A stretch of DNA of 64,000 nucleotides from MPNP01 sp026710155. Its GTDB lineage: Bacteria; Pseudomonadota; Alphaproteobacteria; Rhodobacterales; Rhodobacteraceae. Below, one piece after another: positions 9,258 through 17,407 of the stretch. The notes under the pieces were generated by a model. That model worked only from the letters and a program-made list of their open reading frames with translations, was not told the DNA's origin and made no database searches. A program made the translations under genes and the position numbers. The DNA lies in NCBI GenBank assembly GCA_965200885.1, contig OZ241737.1, positions 2,666,001 through 2,730,000 of the forward strand, written 5' to 3'. Every line of letters starts with the position of its first letter. The first letter of the stretch is position 1.

Positions 9258-9290
9258 CTCTTCAAATCCCTTCAAATTTAGGCATGGCAG

Positions 9291-10508
9291 TCAGTCCAGA
9301 TCGCCGGTTTCCTCAACAATTATTGATGCAATAATCTCACAATCGGCAAGTGTGAAAGACAATGGAATCCTCATATCCAGAAGTGTTGACAGGATAGTTT
9401 TGGTATTGGGGCAATCCTGTGGTGCAATATATTTCCAACTATCGAATCTGGAAGTGTAACCATGAGGTTCCTTATCACCAAACCATTTCAGTTCAATACC
9501 TCTCTTCTTACATTTGTCCACGAATTTTGTAATTCCCTGACCGGATATGCCATCAAGGTAAAATTGGATTGAAGACCCGACATAACCCTCTTTTGAAGGT
9601 CGCTGAATCAATCCAATTCGATTGCTTTTTCCCACAATACTCTCGATAACTCCATAACGCTTGTTCCATTCTCGGCATTTAATCGAAAGTTCTCTCAATT
9701 GAGGCCGTAATATTGCAGCCCTGAGATTATCCATCCGACCGGAACAATTGGGAGAATAATATTTGGATTCTCTAAAATCTCTGGTTTCAGGCCGGGCGAT
9801 ATGCCGATCATAATGCATGTAACTACCAGACAATATGATTGCCCTCGACATAAGGTCGGGATCATTCGAAACAAGCAAACCACCCTCACCAGAGTTCAGG
9901 TGTTTGTAGGTCTGGGTTGAATAACAGCCAACCAAGCCATGTAATCCGGAATTGGTACCATTCCATGCACCACCCATTGTGTGGGCGCAATCTTCAATTA
10001 ACAGCACTTTTCTTTTGTTGCATAGCAATGCAAGTTCATCCATATCACAAATGTGACCCCGCATGTGGGAAATCAGGAGAAACCTTGAATTGCTTTCGTC
10101 TATTTTTTTGTTCAAATCGTCAAAATCGATCACCAGCTCCTTGGTTATTTCTACCAGCACAGGTTTGGCACCCAAACTTGCAATCGCACCTGGCACGGGT
10201 GCAAGCGTAAAGGCATTGGTCAATACCGGATCATTTGGCTCCACCCCCGCTGCCCTGAGAGCACAGGCAAGAGCATACCCGCCGGAGGCCACTGAAAGAC
10301 AGTATTTTACTTCCATGAAATCGGCAAATTCCTTCTCCAGAAGTGAAGTTTCCGAATCCTCATTTCCTGTGACATTGTATCTGTGAAGCCGACCATGCCT
10401 GAGAACCTTGATGGCTGATTCAAGTGCAACCTCAGGTAAAGGTTCCTGTTGTGTAAAGCTTTTTTTAAAACAACTGTTCAATGTTTCCTGCCAGTTTGTT
10501 TGGGGCAC
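9291..10508 (-). CDS. DegT/DnrJ/EryC1/StrS-family PLP aminotransferase
   Basis: A 405-residue PLP enzyme of the sugar-aminotransferase family, fold type I. The cofactor lysine is in STQTYKHLNSGEGG (about residue 225), and LLIEDCAHTMGG supplies the Asp/His that contact the pyridine ring. SVASGGYALACALRAAG matches the N-terminal phosphate-binding region. It starts at GTG 10508. Family members usually make amino sugars for surface polysaccharides or antibiotics, but no sugar-nucleotide genes lie beside it, so the substrate is unknown. It lies 30 nt from the acyl-CoA dehydrogenase on the same strand. Confidence 0.8.
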   Translation of the reverse strand: MPQTNWQETLNSCFKKSFTQQEPLPEVALESAIKVLRHGRLHRYNVTGNEDSETSLLEKEFADFMEVKYCLSVASGGYALACALRAAGVEPNDPVLTNAFTLAPVPGAIASLGAKPVLVEITKELVIDFDDLNKKIDESNSRFLLISHMRGHICDMDELALLCNKRKVLLIEDCAHTMGGAWNGTNSGLHGLVGCYSTQTYKHLNSGEGGLLVSNDPDLMSRAIILSGSYMHYDRHIARPETRDFRESKYYSPNCSGRMDNLRAAILRPQLRELSIKCREWNKRYGVIESIVGKSNRIGLIQRPSKEGYVGSSIQFYLDGISGQGITKFVDKCKKRGIELKWFGDKEPHGYTSRFDSWKYIAPQDCPNTKTILSTLLDMRIPLSFTLADCEIIASIIVEETGDLD

Positions 10509-10557
10509 ATCATGGATTGTTCAAATTGCCTGTTTAAATCAAAATAATAAGTGAGTA

Positions 10558-11229
10558 TCACCAACCTTTGGTGAATTCTGCTATTTGTTTGGGAAAATCC
10601 CCATAACTCATGAATATTTCATCAGGCTCAAGTTTGAAAGAATTTTTACCCTGTTGGTCAAATCCCACCAGAAAAACCGGTATGTCAGCTGCCCTGCCCG
10701 TGTTCAGGTCGGTTTTGGAATCGCCCACCAGTATCGCTTTGTCATTTGTTCCACCCATTTTGTGAATGGTACAGGTCAATGCCCTGGGATCGGGCTTTCG
10801 AAAGGGATAGGTATCAGCCCCTGTAAGGGCCTTGAATTGGCCCATTATTCCAAGCCTTTCCAAGAGTTTCACTGCCAGTTTTTCTGGCTTGTTGGTACAT
10901 ACACCGAGTATCCATCCATCAGTCTTCATTTCTTCCAGTGTGTCTTGTACCCTATCGTACAGGGTGGTGTACACATCCAGTGCAGATTCGTAATGGTCAA
11001 GCAAATGCTGGTATTGTTTGTCTATGAGTGATTCCGAAACTGAACCCTGGATACGGTCATAACCCAGTTTCAACATAGCCTTGCCGCCATTGAAAGCTGT
11101 CAACTTGTCCCTTTCATGATCTAGCGGAGGTTCAATTCCCTGACTGATAAAACATTTGTTCGTAGCACAAATAAGGTCCCTGCTCGTATCAGCGAGGGTA
11201 CCATCCAAATCAAAAACCAACGATTTCAT
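10558..11229 (-). CDS. gph: HAD-family hydrolase, probable phosphoglycolate phosphatase
   Basis: A 223-residue HAD phosphatase. Motif I is VFDLDGTLADT (nucleophile and acid/base Asp), motif II is in VCTNKP, motif III is the Lys in RKPDP, and motif IV is ILVGDSKTDLN. The cap insert of about 70 residues after motif I fits the Gph/PGP subfamily, which clears 2-phosphoglycolate produced by oxygenase reactions or DNA repair. I use ATG 11229 (MKSLVFDLDG), with TTGGAG upstream, rather than the in-frame TTG three codons earlier. It is divergent from glmU, with a ~245-nt AT-rich spacer holding both promoters. Exact substrate inferred. Confidence 0.8.
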   Translation of the reverse strand: MKSLVFDLDGTLADTSRDLICATNKCFISQGIEPPLDHERDKLTAFNGGKAMLKLGYDRIQGSVSESLIDKQYQHLLDHYESALDVYTTLYDRVQDTLEEMKTDGWILGVCTNKPEKLAVKLLERLGIMGQFKALTGADTYPFRKPDPRALTCTIHKMGGTNDKAILVGDSKTDLNTGRAADIPVFLVGFDQQGKNSFKLEPDEIFMSYGDFPKQIAEFTKGW

Positions 11230-11474
11230 ATTATTCAAACTCCAAATTATGCACCAAATCCCTGATTCGAATCAAAATACTGACCCTGATTTTCAAATGT
11301 TGGATGACCCGAATTAGATTGTTTCAGATTATCTTGGTCCGGTATGAAATATAAAACTGAAACATATTTTTATTACCAACACTTGGTATAAATACTGAGG
11401 ATTGATTGCAAGTGTTAACCGAATTTATGTTTCAAAATCACCAACACTGGTTATGGATTTGAAAGGATTGTGAG

Positions 11475-12803
11475 TTGGAAATTGCCATTGTCATATTAGC
11501 TGCAGGAAAAGGGACAAGGATGAAATCCAGCCGCCCCAAAATCCTTCATGACTTGGGCGGCTTCCCACTTTATTACCACACCTTCCATACGAGCCGGAAA
11601 CTACAACCTGACCGCCATTTGTTGGTAACAGGAGATGACAAGAAACAAATCCTGACATCGCTCGACTGGTTCGGCTGTGATCCGGAAATTGTGGTGCAGG
11701 AGAAGCAACTCGGTACCGGTCATGCCGTCAAATGTGCCTTGGATCACTTGGGTGGTTTTGACGGGATGGTGATTGTCCTTTATGGTGACACACCCTTTGT
11801 CAGAAAGGAAACACTTGATAGGTTGGTTGCCAAGACAACTGAAAGCAATCCCATTTCCTTCCTTGGTTTTCAGACACAAAATCCGGGAAATTATGGTCGA
11901 TTGATACTGGACGATGAAGAGACAATCGCCCGAATTGTCGAGGTCAAGGATTTGAAACCCGGTGAAAAAGATATAACCCTTTGCAATAGTGGCATAGTTT
12001 GCTGCAAATCCGGGATTTTAAGGCACCTCGTGGCACAGCTTGATACCAGAAATGCCAGTGGCGAATATTATTTGACTGATATTGCTGAACTGGCCAGACG
12101 GGAAAACCACGGCTGCTCAGTTACGATTTGTGATGAAGAGGAAACAATCGGTATCAATACCCAGGAAGATCTCGCCATTGCAGAAGGAGTGTTTCAGCAA
12201 AAAAAGCGTCGGGAAATGCTTGAAAACGGTGTTTCTCTCCAGTCCCCCGGGACTACTTTTTTCAGTCTGGATACCATTATCCACAATGATGTTGTTATTG
12301 AACCCAATGTCTTCATTGGCACTGGAGTGACAATAGGGTCGGGAGCAAGGATAAAGGCATTTACCTATTTGGAAGGATGCATCATCGGGGAAAGTTCGGT
12401 GATTGGACCATTTGCAAGAGTAAGGGAGGGAACGACCATTGGCCAAAACTGCCGCATCGGCAATTTTGTCGAAATTAAAAAGGCAAACATCCAGACAGGC
12501 ACCAAAGCATCACACCTGACCTACATAGGAGATGCTGAAATCGGTGAAAACACCAATATCGGAGCAGGTACCATATTTTGTAATTATGATGGAATGCATA
12601 AACACAAAACAACCATAGGTAATGACTCTTTCATAGGATCCAATACATTACTGATATCCCCTATCGAGGTGGGCAACAATGCCATGACAGCAGCAGGCTC
12701 GGTTATCAATAAAAATGTACCGGATGATGCTTTGGGCATTTCTCGAACAACGCAGAAGAACATAGAAGGGTTTGCCAAAACCCGTCAGGATAAGAAAAAA
12801 TGA
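11475..12803 (+). CDS. glmU: Bifunctional GlcNAc-1-P uridyltransferase / GlcN-1-P acetyltransferase
   Basis: A 442-residue two-domain enzyme making UDP-GlcNAc for peptidoglycan and LPS. The N-terminal pyrophosphorylase has LAAGKGTRM ... PK (residues 8-25), QLGTGHAV and YGDTPF. The C-terminal left-handed beta-helix has hexapeptide repeats from about residue 250, with the acetyltransferase residues in LTYIGDAEIGENTNIGAG (catalytic His is in SHLTYIGD). Start is TTG 11475 with AAAGGA upstream; no ATG gives a full N-terminus. glmS follows 16 nt after the stop, so the two steps of the pathway form one operon. Confidence 0.95.
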   Translation: MEIAIVILAAGKGTRMKSSRPKILHDLGGFPLYYHTFHTSRKLQPDRHLLVTGDDKKQILTSLDWFGCDPEIVVQEKQLGTGHAVKCALDHLGGFDGMVIVLYGDTPFVRKETLDRLVAKTTESNPISFLGFQTQNPGNYGRLILDDEETIARIVEVKDLKPGEKDITLCNSGIVCCKSGILRHLVAQLDTRNASGEYYLTDIAELARRENHGCSVTICDEEETIGINTQEDLAIAEGVFQQKKRREMLENGVSLQSPGTTFFSLDTIIHNDVVIEPNVFIGTGVTIGSGARIKAFTYLEGCIIGESSVIGPFARVREGTTIGQNCRIGNFVEIKKANIQTGTKASHLTYIGDAEIGENTNIGAGTIFCNYDGMHKHKTTIGNDSFIGSNTLLISPIEVGNNAMTAAGSVINKNVPDDALGISRTTQKNIEGFAKTRQDKKK

Positions 12804-12819
12804 AGAAGAGGCAGTTATT

Positions 12820-14640
12820 ATGTGCGGAATTATAGGTTATCTGGGCAAGAATGAAGCATCACCCATACTTTTGGAATCTTTGAGGCGATTGGAATACAGG
12901 GGTTATGACAGCGCTGGCATAACCACAATTCACAATGGAAAACTATTCGTAAAAAAAGCCGCTGGGCGATTGGTTAACCTTGCCGATTTACTTGTTAAGG
13001 AACCCATAAGGGGAAAAATTGGTATCGGTCATACCCGTTGGGCCACTCATGGCAAGGCCACCACAATCAATGCCCATCCGCAAAGTTCAAATAACGTCTC
13101 TGTTGTCCACAACGGAATCATAGAAAATTACAAGGAAATCAAGAAGCAACTCATTGAAGAGGGTTATTTTTTCCGCTCCGAGACTGATACGGAAGTCATT
13201 CCCTTACTTTGCCAAAAATTCCTTGACCAGGGTTATTCATATACCGATTCTGTACATCAGACGGTGGACTTGCTCAAAGGTCAGTATGCCATCTGCTTTT
13301 TGTTTGAAAACAATGATGATTTGATTTTTTTGGCTCGAAGCGGTTCGCCCCTGGTAATTGGTCACAGCAGATCCACGACGTATGTAGCCTCAGATGCTTT
13401 GGCTTTGGCAGGTTTGACGAAGGAAATAACATATCTGGAGGATGGTGATACTGCAGCCATCTCACGGGAAGGTACAACTATATTCGATAGTTCACATAAG
13501 AATGTCCACCGGTCAAAAACCTTCGTTTCCATCAATGCCATAGATTTGCAAAAAGGTGGATTTAAGCACTACATGTTGAAAGAGATTCACGAACAACCGA
13601 AAGCTCTTGCCAAAGCAATACAGACAGTAACTTCTGAAAATTGGCTGGATGAGGCTTCTGTTGGCAATCTGCCACTTGATGAAATCGAGGGTGTCAACCT
13701 ATTGGGATGCGGGACTGCCGAATATGCCTGCATGATTGCGTCCTACTGGTTCGAAAATCTTGCCAAACTACCCGGAAGAACCGAAATTGCCTCGGAGTTC
13801 AAATATCGGGATCCGATAATCAAACCCAATGATTTATCAATCTTTGTCAGTCAATCGGGTGAAACGGCAGATACCCTTTCTGCCTTGAGGTATGTCATCA
13901 AAAACAAAGGGCATAATTTATCCATATTAAACAATCTGGCAAGTACCATGGCCAAGGAAAGCACCTATTCACTACCCATTCATGCTGACCTCGAACTAAG
14001 TGTGGCCTCGACCAAGGCCTTCACTTGCCAATTGGTGATTTTGGCAGGCTTGGCATTGGAGTTGGGCAAGATTAGAAAAAACCTGTCTCGGAAAGAATAT
14101 GAGCAGTACAGAGAAGGCTTGCTCAATCTTCCAGGGTACATCAACATCATTCTGGATTTAAGCGAGGAAATTCGAAAAATTGCACAATTTCTAACCGAAT
14201 GCCCCAATGCCCTTTTTATTGGAAGGGGATTGATGTTCCCAACTGCCCTCGAAGGAGCCCTGAAGCTCAAGGAAATAAGTTATATTCATGCCGAGGGAAT
14301 GGCAGCCGGTGAGTTGAAGCATGGGCCTATTTCCTTGATTGAGCGAACCTTTCCGACCGTCGTACTTGCGCCGAGTGATTATTTGTTTGATAAAACCAAA
14401 TCCAACATGGAGGAAATCCAATCTCGGAATGGTCCAATAATCCTTCTTTCAGATGCTAGGGGTATTGATGATGTAGGAAAGGATGTTGATTTTTCCTTGA
14501 CCCTGCCCAAGGTTCACCCCCTGCTTACACCAATAATTTATACCATCCCCCTTCAACTGCTTGCCTATCATTCTGGAGTAATCAAAGGATTGGATGTTGA
14601 CAACCCAAGACATTTGGCCAAATCGGTAACGGTGGAGTAA
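12820..14640 (+). CDS. glmS: Glutamine-fructose-6-phosphate aminotransferase (isomerizing)
   Basis: A 606-residue enzyme converting fructose-6-P and glutamine to glucosamine-6-P. I use ATG 12820 because the mature protein must begin with MCGIIGY, where Cys2 is the glutaminase nucleophile. An upstream in-frame start would bury it. The glutaminase domain (1-240) has RWATHG and NGIIEN. The two SIS isomerase domains follow, with SQSGETADT at about 345 and the C-terminal DNPRHLAKSVTVE. Directly after glmU. No glmS ribozyme-like leader is visible, since glmU occupies the upstream region. Confidence 0.95.
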   Translation: MCGIIGYLGKNEASPILLESLRRLEYRGYDSAGITTIHNGKLFVKKAAGRLVNLADLLVKEPIRGKIGIGHTRWATHGKATTINAHPQSSNNVSVVHNGIIENYKEIKKQLIEEGYFFRSETDTEVIPLLCQKFLDQGYSYTDSVHQTVDLLKGQYAICFLFENNDDLIFLARSGSPLVIGHSRSTTYVASDALALAGLTKEITYLEDGDTAAISREGTTIFDSSHKNVHRSKTFVSINAIDLQKGGFKHYMLKEIHEQPKALAKAIQTVTSENWLDEASVGNLPLDEIEGVNLLGCGTAEYACMIASYWFENLAKLPGRTEIASEFKYRDPIIKPNDLSIFVSQSGETADTLSALRYVIKNKGHNLSILNNLASTMAKESTYSLPIHADLELSVASTKAFTCQLVILAGLALELGKIRKNLSRKEYEQYREGLLNLPGYINIILDLSEEIRKIAQFLTECPNALFIGRGLMFPTALEGALKLKEISYIHAEGMAAGELKHGPISLIERTFPTVVLAPSDYLFDKTKSNMEEIQSRNGPIILLSDARGIDDVGKDVDFSLTLPKVHPLLTPIIYTIPLQLLAYHSGVIKGLDVDNPRHLAKSVTVE

Positions 14641-14773
14641 TAATTCGGATGAACCACCAATCAAAAAGTACAGGATGAAAATCAATTGAGTAAAAGCATT
14701 TTGGAATACAAAGGCGATTTGAATACGAAAACACCAATTGAACCAACTACTTTATTTTCTCCTTTTTTGATTT

Positions 14774-14990
14774 GGGGCCTGCAAGGATGGGCTGGTGGAT
14801 GTACGATTTTCCTCCCGGTCCGAACCATCACCCGGTTCCTGAGAGCCTTGGAAACGGCGGGAGGTGGCGTGGATGGACTGGATGCCTTGCAGGAATTGGT
14901 GGGAGTGCATGGATTGGGGCGGGGCCGGTTTGAAGGCTGCCTTGACAGGCTGGTGGATTGATTCGTGGTCAACCTATCTTTATAAGCCCC
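14774..14990. mobile_element. 217-bp miniature element with IS1595-like ends
   Basis: The left 52 nt start GGGGCCTGCAAGGATGGG and run into GATTTTCCTCCCGGTCCGAA. They match the right end of the 40051-41462 element at about 45 of 52 positions. The right 50 nt (14941-14990), read inward, match the left end of that element at 47 of 50. It is therefore a small deletion derivative carrying both distinct subterminal regions, with no gene. I see no matching 8-bp flanks (TTTGATTT versus ATTATTAG), so it may have arisen by recombination or has aged. Confidence 0.75.
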
Positions 14991-15179
14991 ATTATTAGGG
15001 CGGCTTCAGCTCAATTCGTGCATCCGCTGTCTTGAACCGCCAATTTATACTCCTGGCATCATGATTGCGACAAGCAACCCACGCCCCGACTTCCACTAGA
15101 ATCACCCCTACCAGATGGGCGCCATCAGGTGTACATAACCTTTTCGCTGGGCTGGTATCAGCAGTTGCATTTCCTGAAA

Positions 15180-15434
15180 CTAGGCCAATGGATTGTGGTC
15201 TTCTTGCTGTTGCTCCAAGGCATTCGCAAGATCCACCTTTTTTCTTTCCAGAGGTTGTTTTGATGTTGTATCGAAATCATCTGGAGTGCCACCGACATCG
15301 GTGAAATCTATCATCAACGCTGAGCCATCAAGGAATTGTACATTATTTCCAATGTGACCATCGGTGTCGACGCCTTCTACGGCCAGAACGAATGGAATGT
15401 CCACCAGGAAATCCGTGTCCGAGGAAGCAGGCAT
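15180..15434 (-). CDS. Uncertain short ORF, possible gene fragment
   Basis: An 84-codon frame from ATG 15434 to TAG, acidic, beginning MPASSDTDFLVDIPFVLAVEGVD and containing GHIGNNVQFLDGS and LMIDFTDVGG. The amino-acid pattern looks protein-like rather than random, but I recognise no family. The first codons overlap a sequence repeated near 40397, so the true front may have been replaced. No ribosome site. I treat it as a possible fragment of a former gene. Confidence 0.3.
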   Translation of the reverse strand: MPASSDTDFLVDIPFVLAVEGVDTDGHIGNNVQFLDGSALMIDFTDVGGTPDDFDTTSKQPLERKKVDLANALEQQQEDHNPLA

Positions 15435-15458
15435 GCCATCCCCTGAACCCTATCATAT

Positions 15459-15568
15459 TCACACATCTTTTTTCCAGCCGGTTCCGCTGCCAGGAACGGC
15501 GACCGCCAAGGCCATCACAAGGCTAAAAGTGTGTGTGTGTGGGGGGGGGGGGGTCAACAACCGCTTCC
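15459..15568 (-). pseudogene. Dead cassette leader with 13-base C tract
   Basis: On the minus strand the upstream region GGCATCCGCAAACATCCAGG, then GGAGAACGGACAC, matches the leader of the cassette at 40571. Where ATG is expected there is AGG (15566-15568). The frame then reads KRLLTPPPP, HTHTFSLVMALAVAVPGSGTG and stops after about 35 codons. So the signal-peptide core survives but the start codon and mature protein are gone. It lies just after the terminator of the cassette at 15674-16462, the tandem position expected for a cassette array. Confidence 0.6.
15532..15553. repeat. GT dinucleotide run plus G13 homopolymer
   Basis: On the plus strand alternating GT is followed by thirteen G (15541-15553). 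On the coding (minus) strand this is C13 then a CA repeat in the dead leader. This is the longest tract in the window, consistent with unchecked slippage after the start codon was lost. Confidence 0.8.
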
Positions 15569-15631
15569 TGTGTCCGTTCTCCCCTGGATGTTTGCGGATG
15601 CCTTTCCATGCCGGCCATCATGCCACGGAAA

Positions 15632-15654
15632 GGGGGCAGTGGGAAACCGCCCCC
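15632..15654 (-). terminator. Terminator of the 16462 cassette
   Basis: On the minus strand GGGGGCGGT, loop TTCCC, ACTGCCCCC, followed by TTT. Stem of 9 with one G-T pair. It lies 20 nt downstream of the cassette stop and 64 nt before the next (dead) leader. Confidence 0.65.
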
Positions 15655-15673
15655 TGGCACTTGGTGCCTTCCT

Positions 15674-16462
15674 TCAACTTCCCGGACCCTGGTAGGGTGA
15701 TTCCGGGCAGTAGTTGGACTGATCATTGCTTGACCGCAGGGAGCGGTTGCCGTTGATCGTGACATAGTAGTCATCCACGGTGTGGTTCCAGTCCTGGCCG
15801 TCCGCCTGCTTGACCGACCCCGGATACAGCTCGGCCGCCACCGCACGCGTTCTACACACACATGTGTTGTTCATGTTGCCGCCGATCGGCACGTAGACCG
15901 TGCGGTTGCCCGGATTTGCGCAGTCATCGTCTTCCTTGATGGTGAAGCGCAGGCTGTTTCGCGTCGGGTCCACCCGGTACCCCGCCCCGCCGACGATGAC
16001 GATCTCAACCACGCTGTCGCCGGTGTCGAGGTGGTCGTTTCTCCAGCAGATCGGGTCCATTGTCTGCGGCGAAAGCAAAGTGTCGCTGCCGGCCGGTATG
16101 GTCACGGTCGCTGAAGACCGTATCGTCCGCGTGTCCGTTTCGTCAATATAGATTGGCACCCCGTAATCGCGGAACCGGTCGTGGCCGGATCGCGTCCAGG
16201 CGAGAACGCGCACCTCCAGGTCGGTTGGCGCCGTCCACATTCGGTGGCCGACGCCGACGCCGATGCTGATATTTTGGTCCACCTGCCGACAGCCCGTCAT
16301 AGCCTCGGGACACCCGTCGCTGCATCGGTTGATAGCGGAAGCTAGCATGTGGACCGTTGGAATCTGCGCCGCCACCGGCGCGGCGACCACCAGCGCCGCC
16401 AGCGCGGCGGCGACCAGTGCCGTCAGAAATTCAAGGGGGGGGGTGATTGACAATCGTTTCAT
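15674..16462 (-). CDS. Exported cassette protein, in frame at a C9 tract
   Basis: A 262-residue ORF beginning MKRLSITPPLEFLTALVAAA with a long hydrophobic core and cleavage after APVAA (about residue 31). The start has TAGGAGAG upstream. The C9 run covers codons 7-10 and here keeps the frame open. The mature protein is about 230 residues, rich in Thr/Val/Asp with eight Cys (RCSDGCPEAMTGC near the front; ICW, DDDC, CVC and YCPE later), suggesting a disulfide-bonded beta fold outside the cytoplasm. GC-rich compared with neighbours. Promoter with palindromic spacer at 16510-16538. No family recognised. Confidence 0.8.
   Translation of the reverse strand: MKRLSITPPLEFLTALVAAALAALVVAAPVAAQIPTVHMLASAINRCSDGCPEAMTGCRQVDQNISIGVGVGHRMWTAPTDLEVRVLAWTRSGHDRFRDYGVPIYIDETDTRTIRSSATVTIPAGSDTLLSPQTMDPICWRNDHLDTGDSVVEIVIVGGAGYRVDPTRNSLRFTIKEDDDCANPGNRTVYVPIGGNMNNTCVCRTRAVAAELYPGSVKQADGQDWNHTVDDYYVTINGNRSLRSSNDQSNYCPESPYQGPGS
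16435..16443 (-). repeat. Homopolymer C9 (G9 on plus) inside a leader
   Basis: Nine G on the plus strand, read as ACC CCC CCC C.. in codons 7-10 of the exported protein. In-frame state. Confidence 0.85.
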
Positions 16463-16509
16463 GAGTATGCTCTCCTATTGAACCTGTTTCAATGCTTTTC
16501 AATGCCGGT

Positions 16510-16538
16510 CACATAGCACGGGAATCCGTGCAGGTCAA
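16510..16538 (-). promoter_or_regulatory. Promoter with palindromic operator in the spacer
   Basis: On the minus strand TTGACC, a 17-nt spacer and TATGTG. The spacer carries the 16-nt inverted repeat GCACGGATTCCCGTGC (arms of 6, centre ATTC), identical to the one in the promoter at 40495-40523. A repressor bound there would block RNA polymerase. Confidence 0.7.
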
Positions 16539-16559
16539 GGAAAAAAATGGGGAAAGGCC

Positions 16560-17127
16560 GTGCAGGCCCCTCCCCTGAACCGACTGGTGGCGGCAGCGAC
16601 AGCGTCCCGCGTCGAGGATTTGCATATTCTGTCTTTCAATACCCACTTAAAAATATACCAAAGTTACCGTTTAAATTTATACCATCCAGAGATAAAAAAG
16701 GGACGCAGGGTTTCATCAATTTTAGTCTCGCTTGCCTGATTTGGGCCATCCCTTTTGTGACAGCTGGATGGCCAGCATACAGCGGAACAGGGAATTGTTG
16801 CAAGGACAATCGATAGTTACGGCCAATACCGACCGTGAGGCAGAAAGGACCCAATCAATTGGACATCATTCCTGGGCCAATGTCCAGTGGGAAAAGGGTA
16901 GTGAATAAATGCCTTTTGGGTTTTTGGTGATGGCCTTTATCTAAAGCCTCTGATAGGGTGAAATCCGGGCAATAGTTTGTACTATCGGTGCGCCAATTCA
17001 ACGCCGTCCGGGCATATGATTCATTTTCATCACTGGCTCTTTCGAGCACGTATGGGCTGTCAATTTACAAGTGCAAGACCCTGTTCCACTATAGATCAAC
17101 TGGTAGACAATATTGCCTGCCTTATTT
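16560..17127. other. Intergenic with worn element and cassette debris
   Basis: No intact gene. A stretch near 16796-16815 resembles (reversed) 25240-25262, in the second element family. On the minus strand about 16930-17049 encodes STNYCPDF in a context like the C-terminus of the 15674-16462 protein (QSNYCPES). Confidence 0.4.
16930..17049 (-). pseudogene. Fragment similar to a cassette protein C-terminus
   Basis: Minus-strand frame with NWRTDSTNYCPDF, resembling SLRSSNDQSNYCPES at the end of the 262-residue cassette protein. The nucleotide match (GATAGGGTGAAATCCGGGCA versus GGTAGGGTGATTCCGGGCAG) supports common origin. No start, signal peptide or C-tract. Confidence 0.4.
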
Positions 17128-17384
17128 TGGGGGATTGCATATTTGAATCTACAGGGTTTGACAATCAATCCACCATTTTGTCAGGATGATATTCAAACTG
17201 CCTCTACCCCAATTCGTTCCCCTGTCAATTCCTGCCGGCAATCCGGTTTTCCAGCAATCCCCACCTGTTCCTCGATGGGGGTATGGGAATGGTTGGCGGG
17301 CCTCCAATGCCTGCATGCGGAATACCGGCACCTTCATTCAGGGGGTGAATTGCAAGACCTGTGGATTCAAATATGTAATCCCCT
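17128..17384. mobile_element. ~257-bp miniature element (second end family)
   Basis: The left end reads GGGGGATTGCATATTTGAAT then CTACAGG. The right end, read inward, is GGGGATTACATATTTGAATC then CACAGG, so the termini are near-perfect inverted repeats over about 26 nt. Similar ends occur at 24118 and 25075. It contains no gene. Flanking bases do not form an obvious 8-bp duplication. The GGGGATTA start resembles the IS1595 element at 20646. Confidence 0.75.
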
Positions 17385-17407
17385 AATCATTTTGTTCTTT
17401 AATAGAA

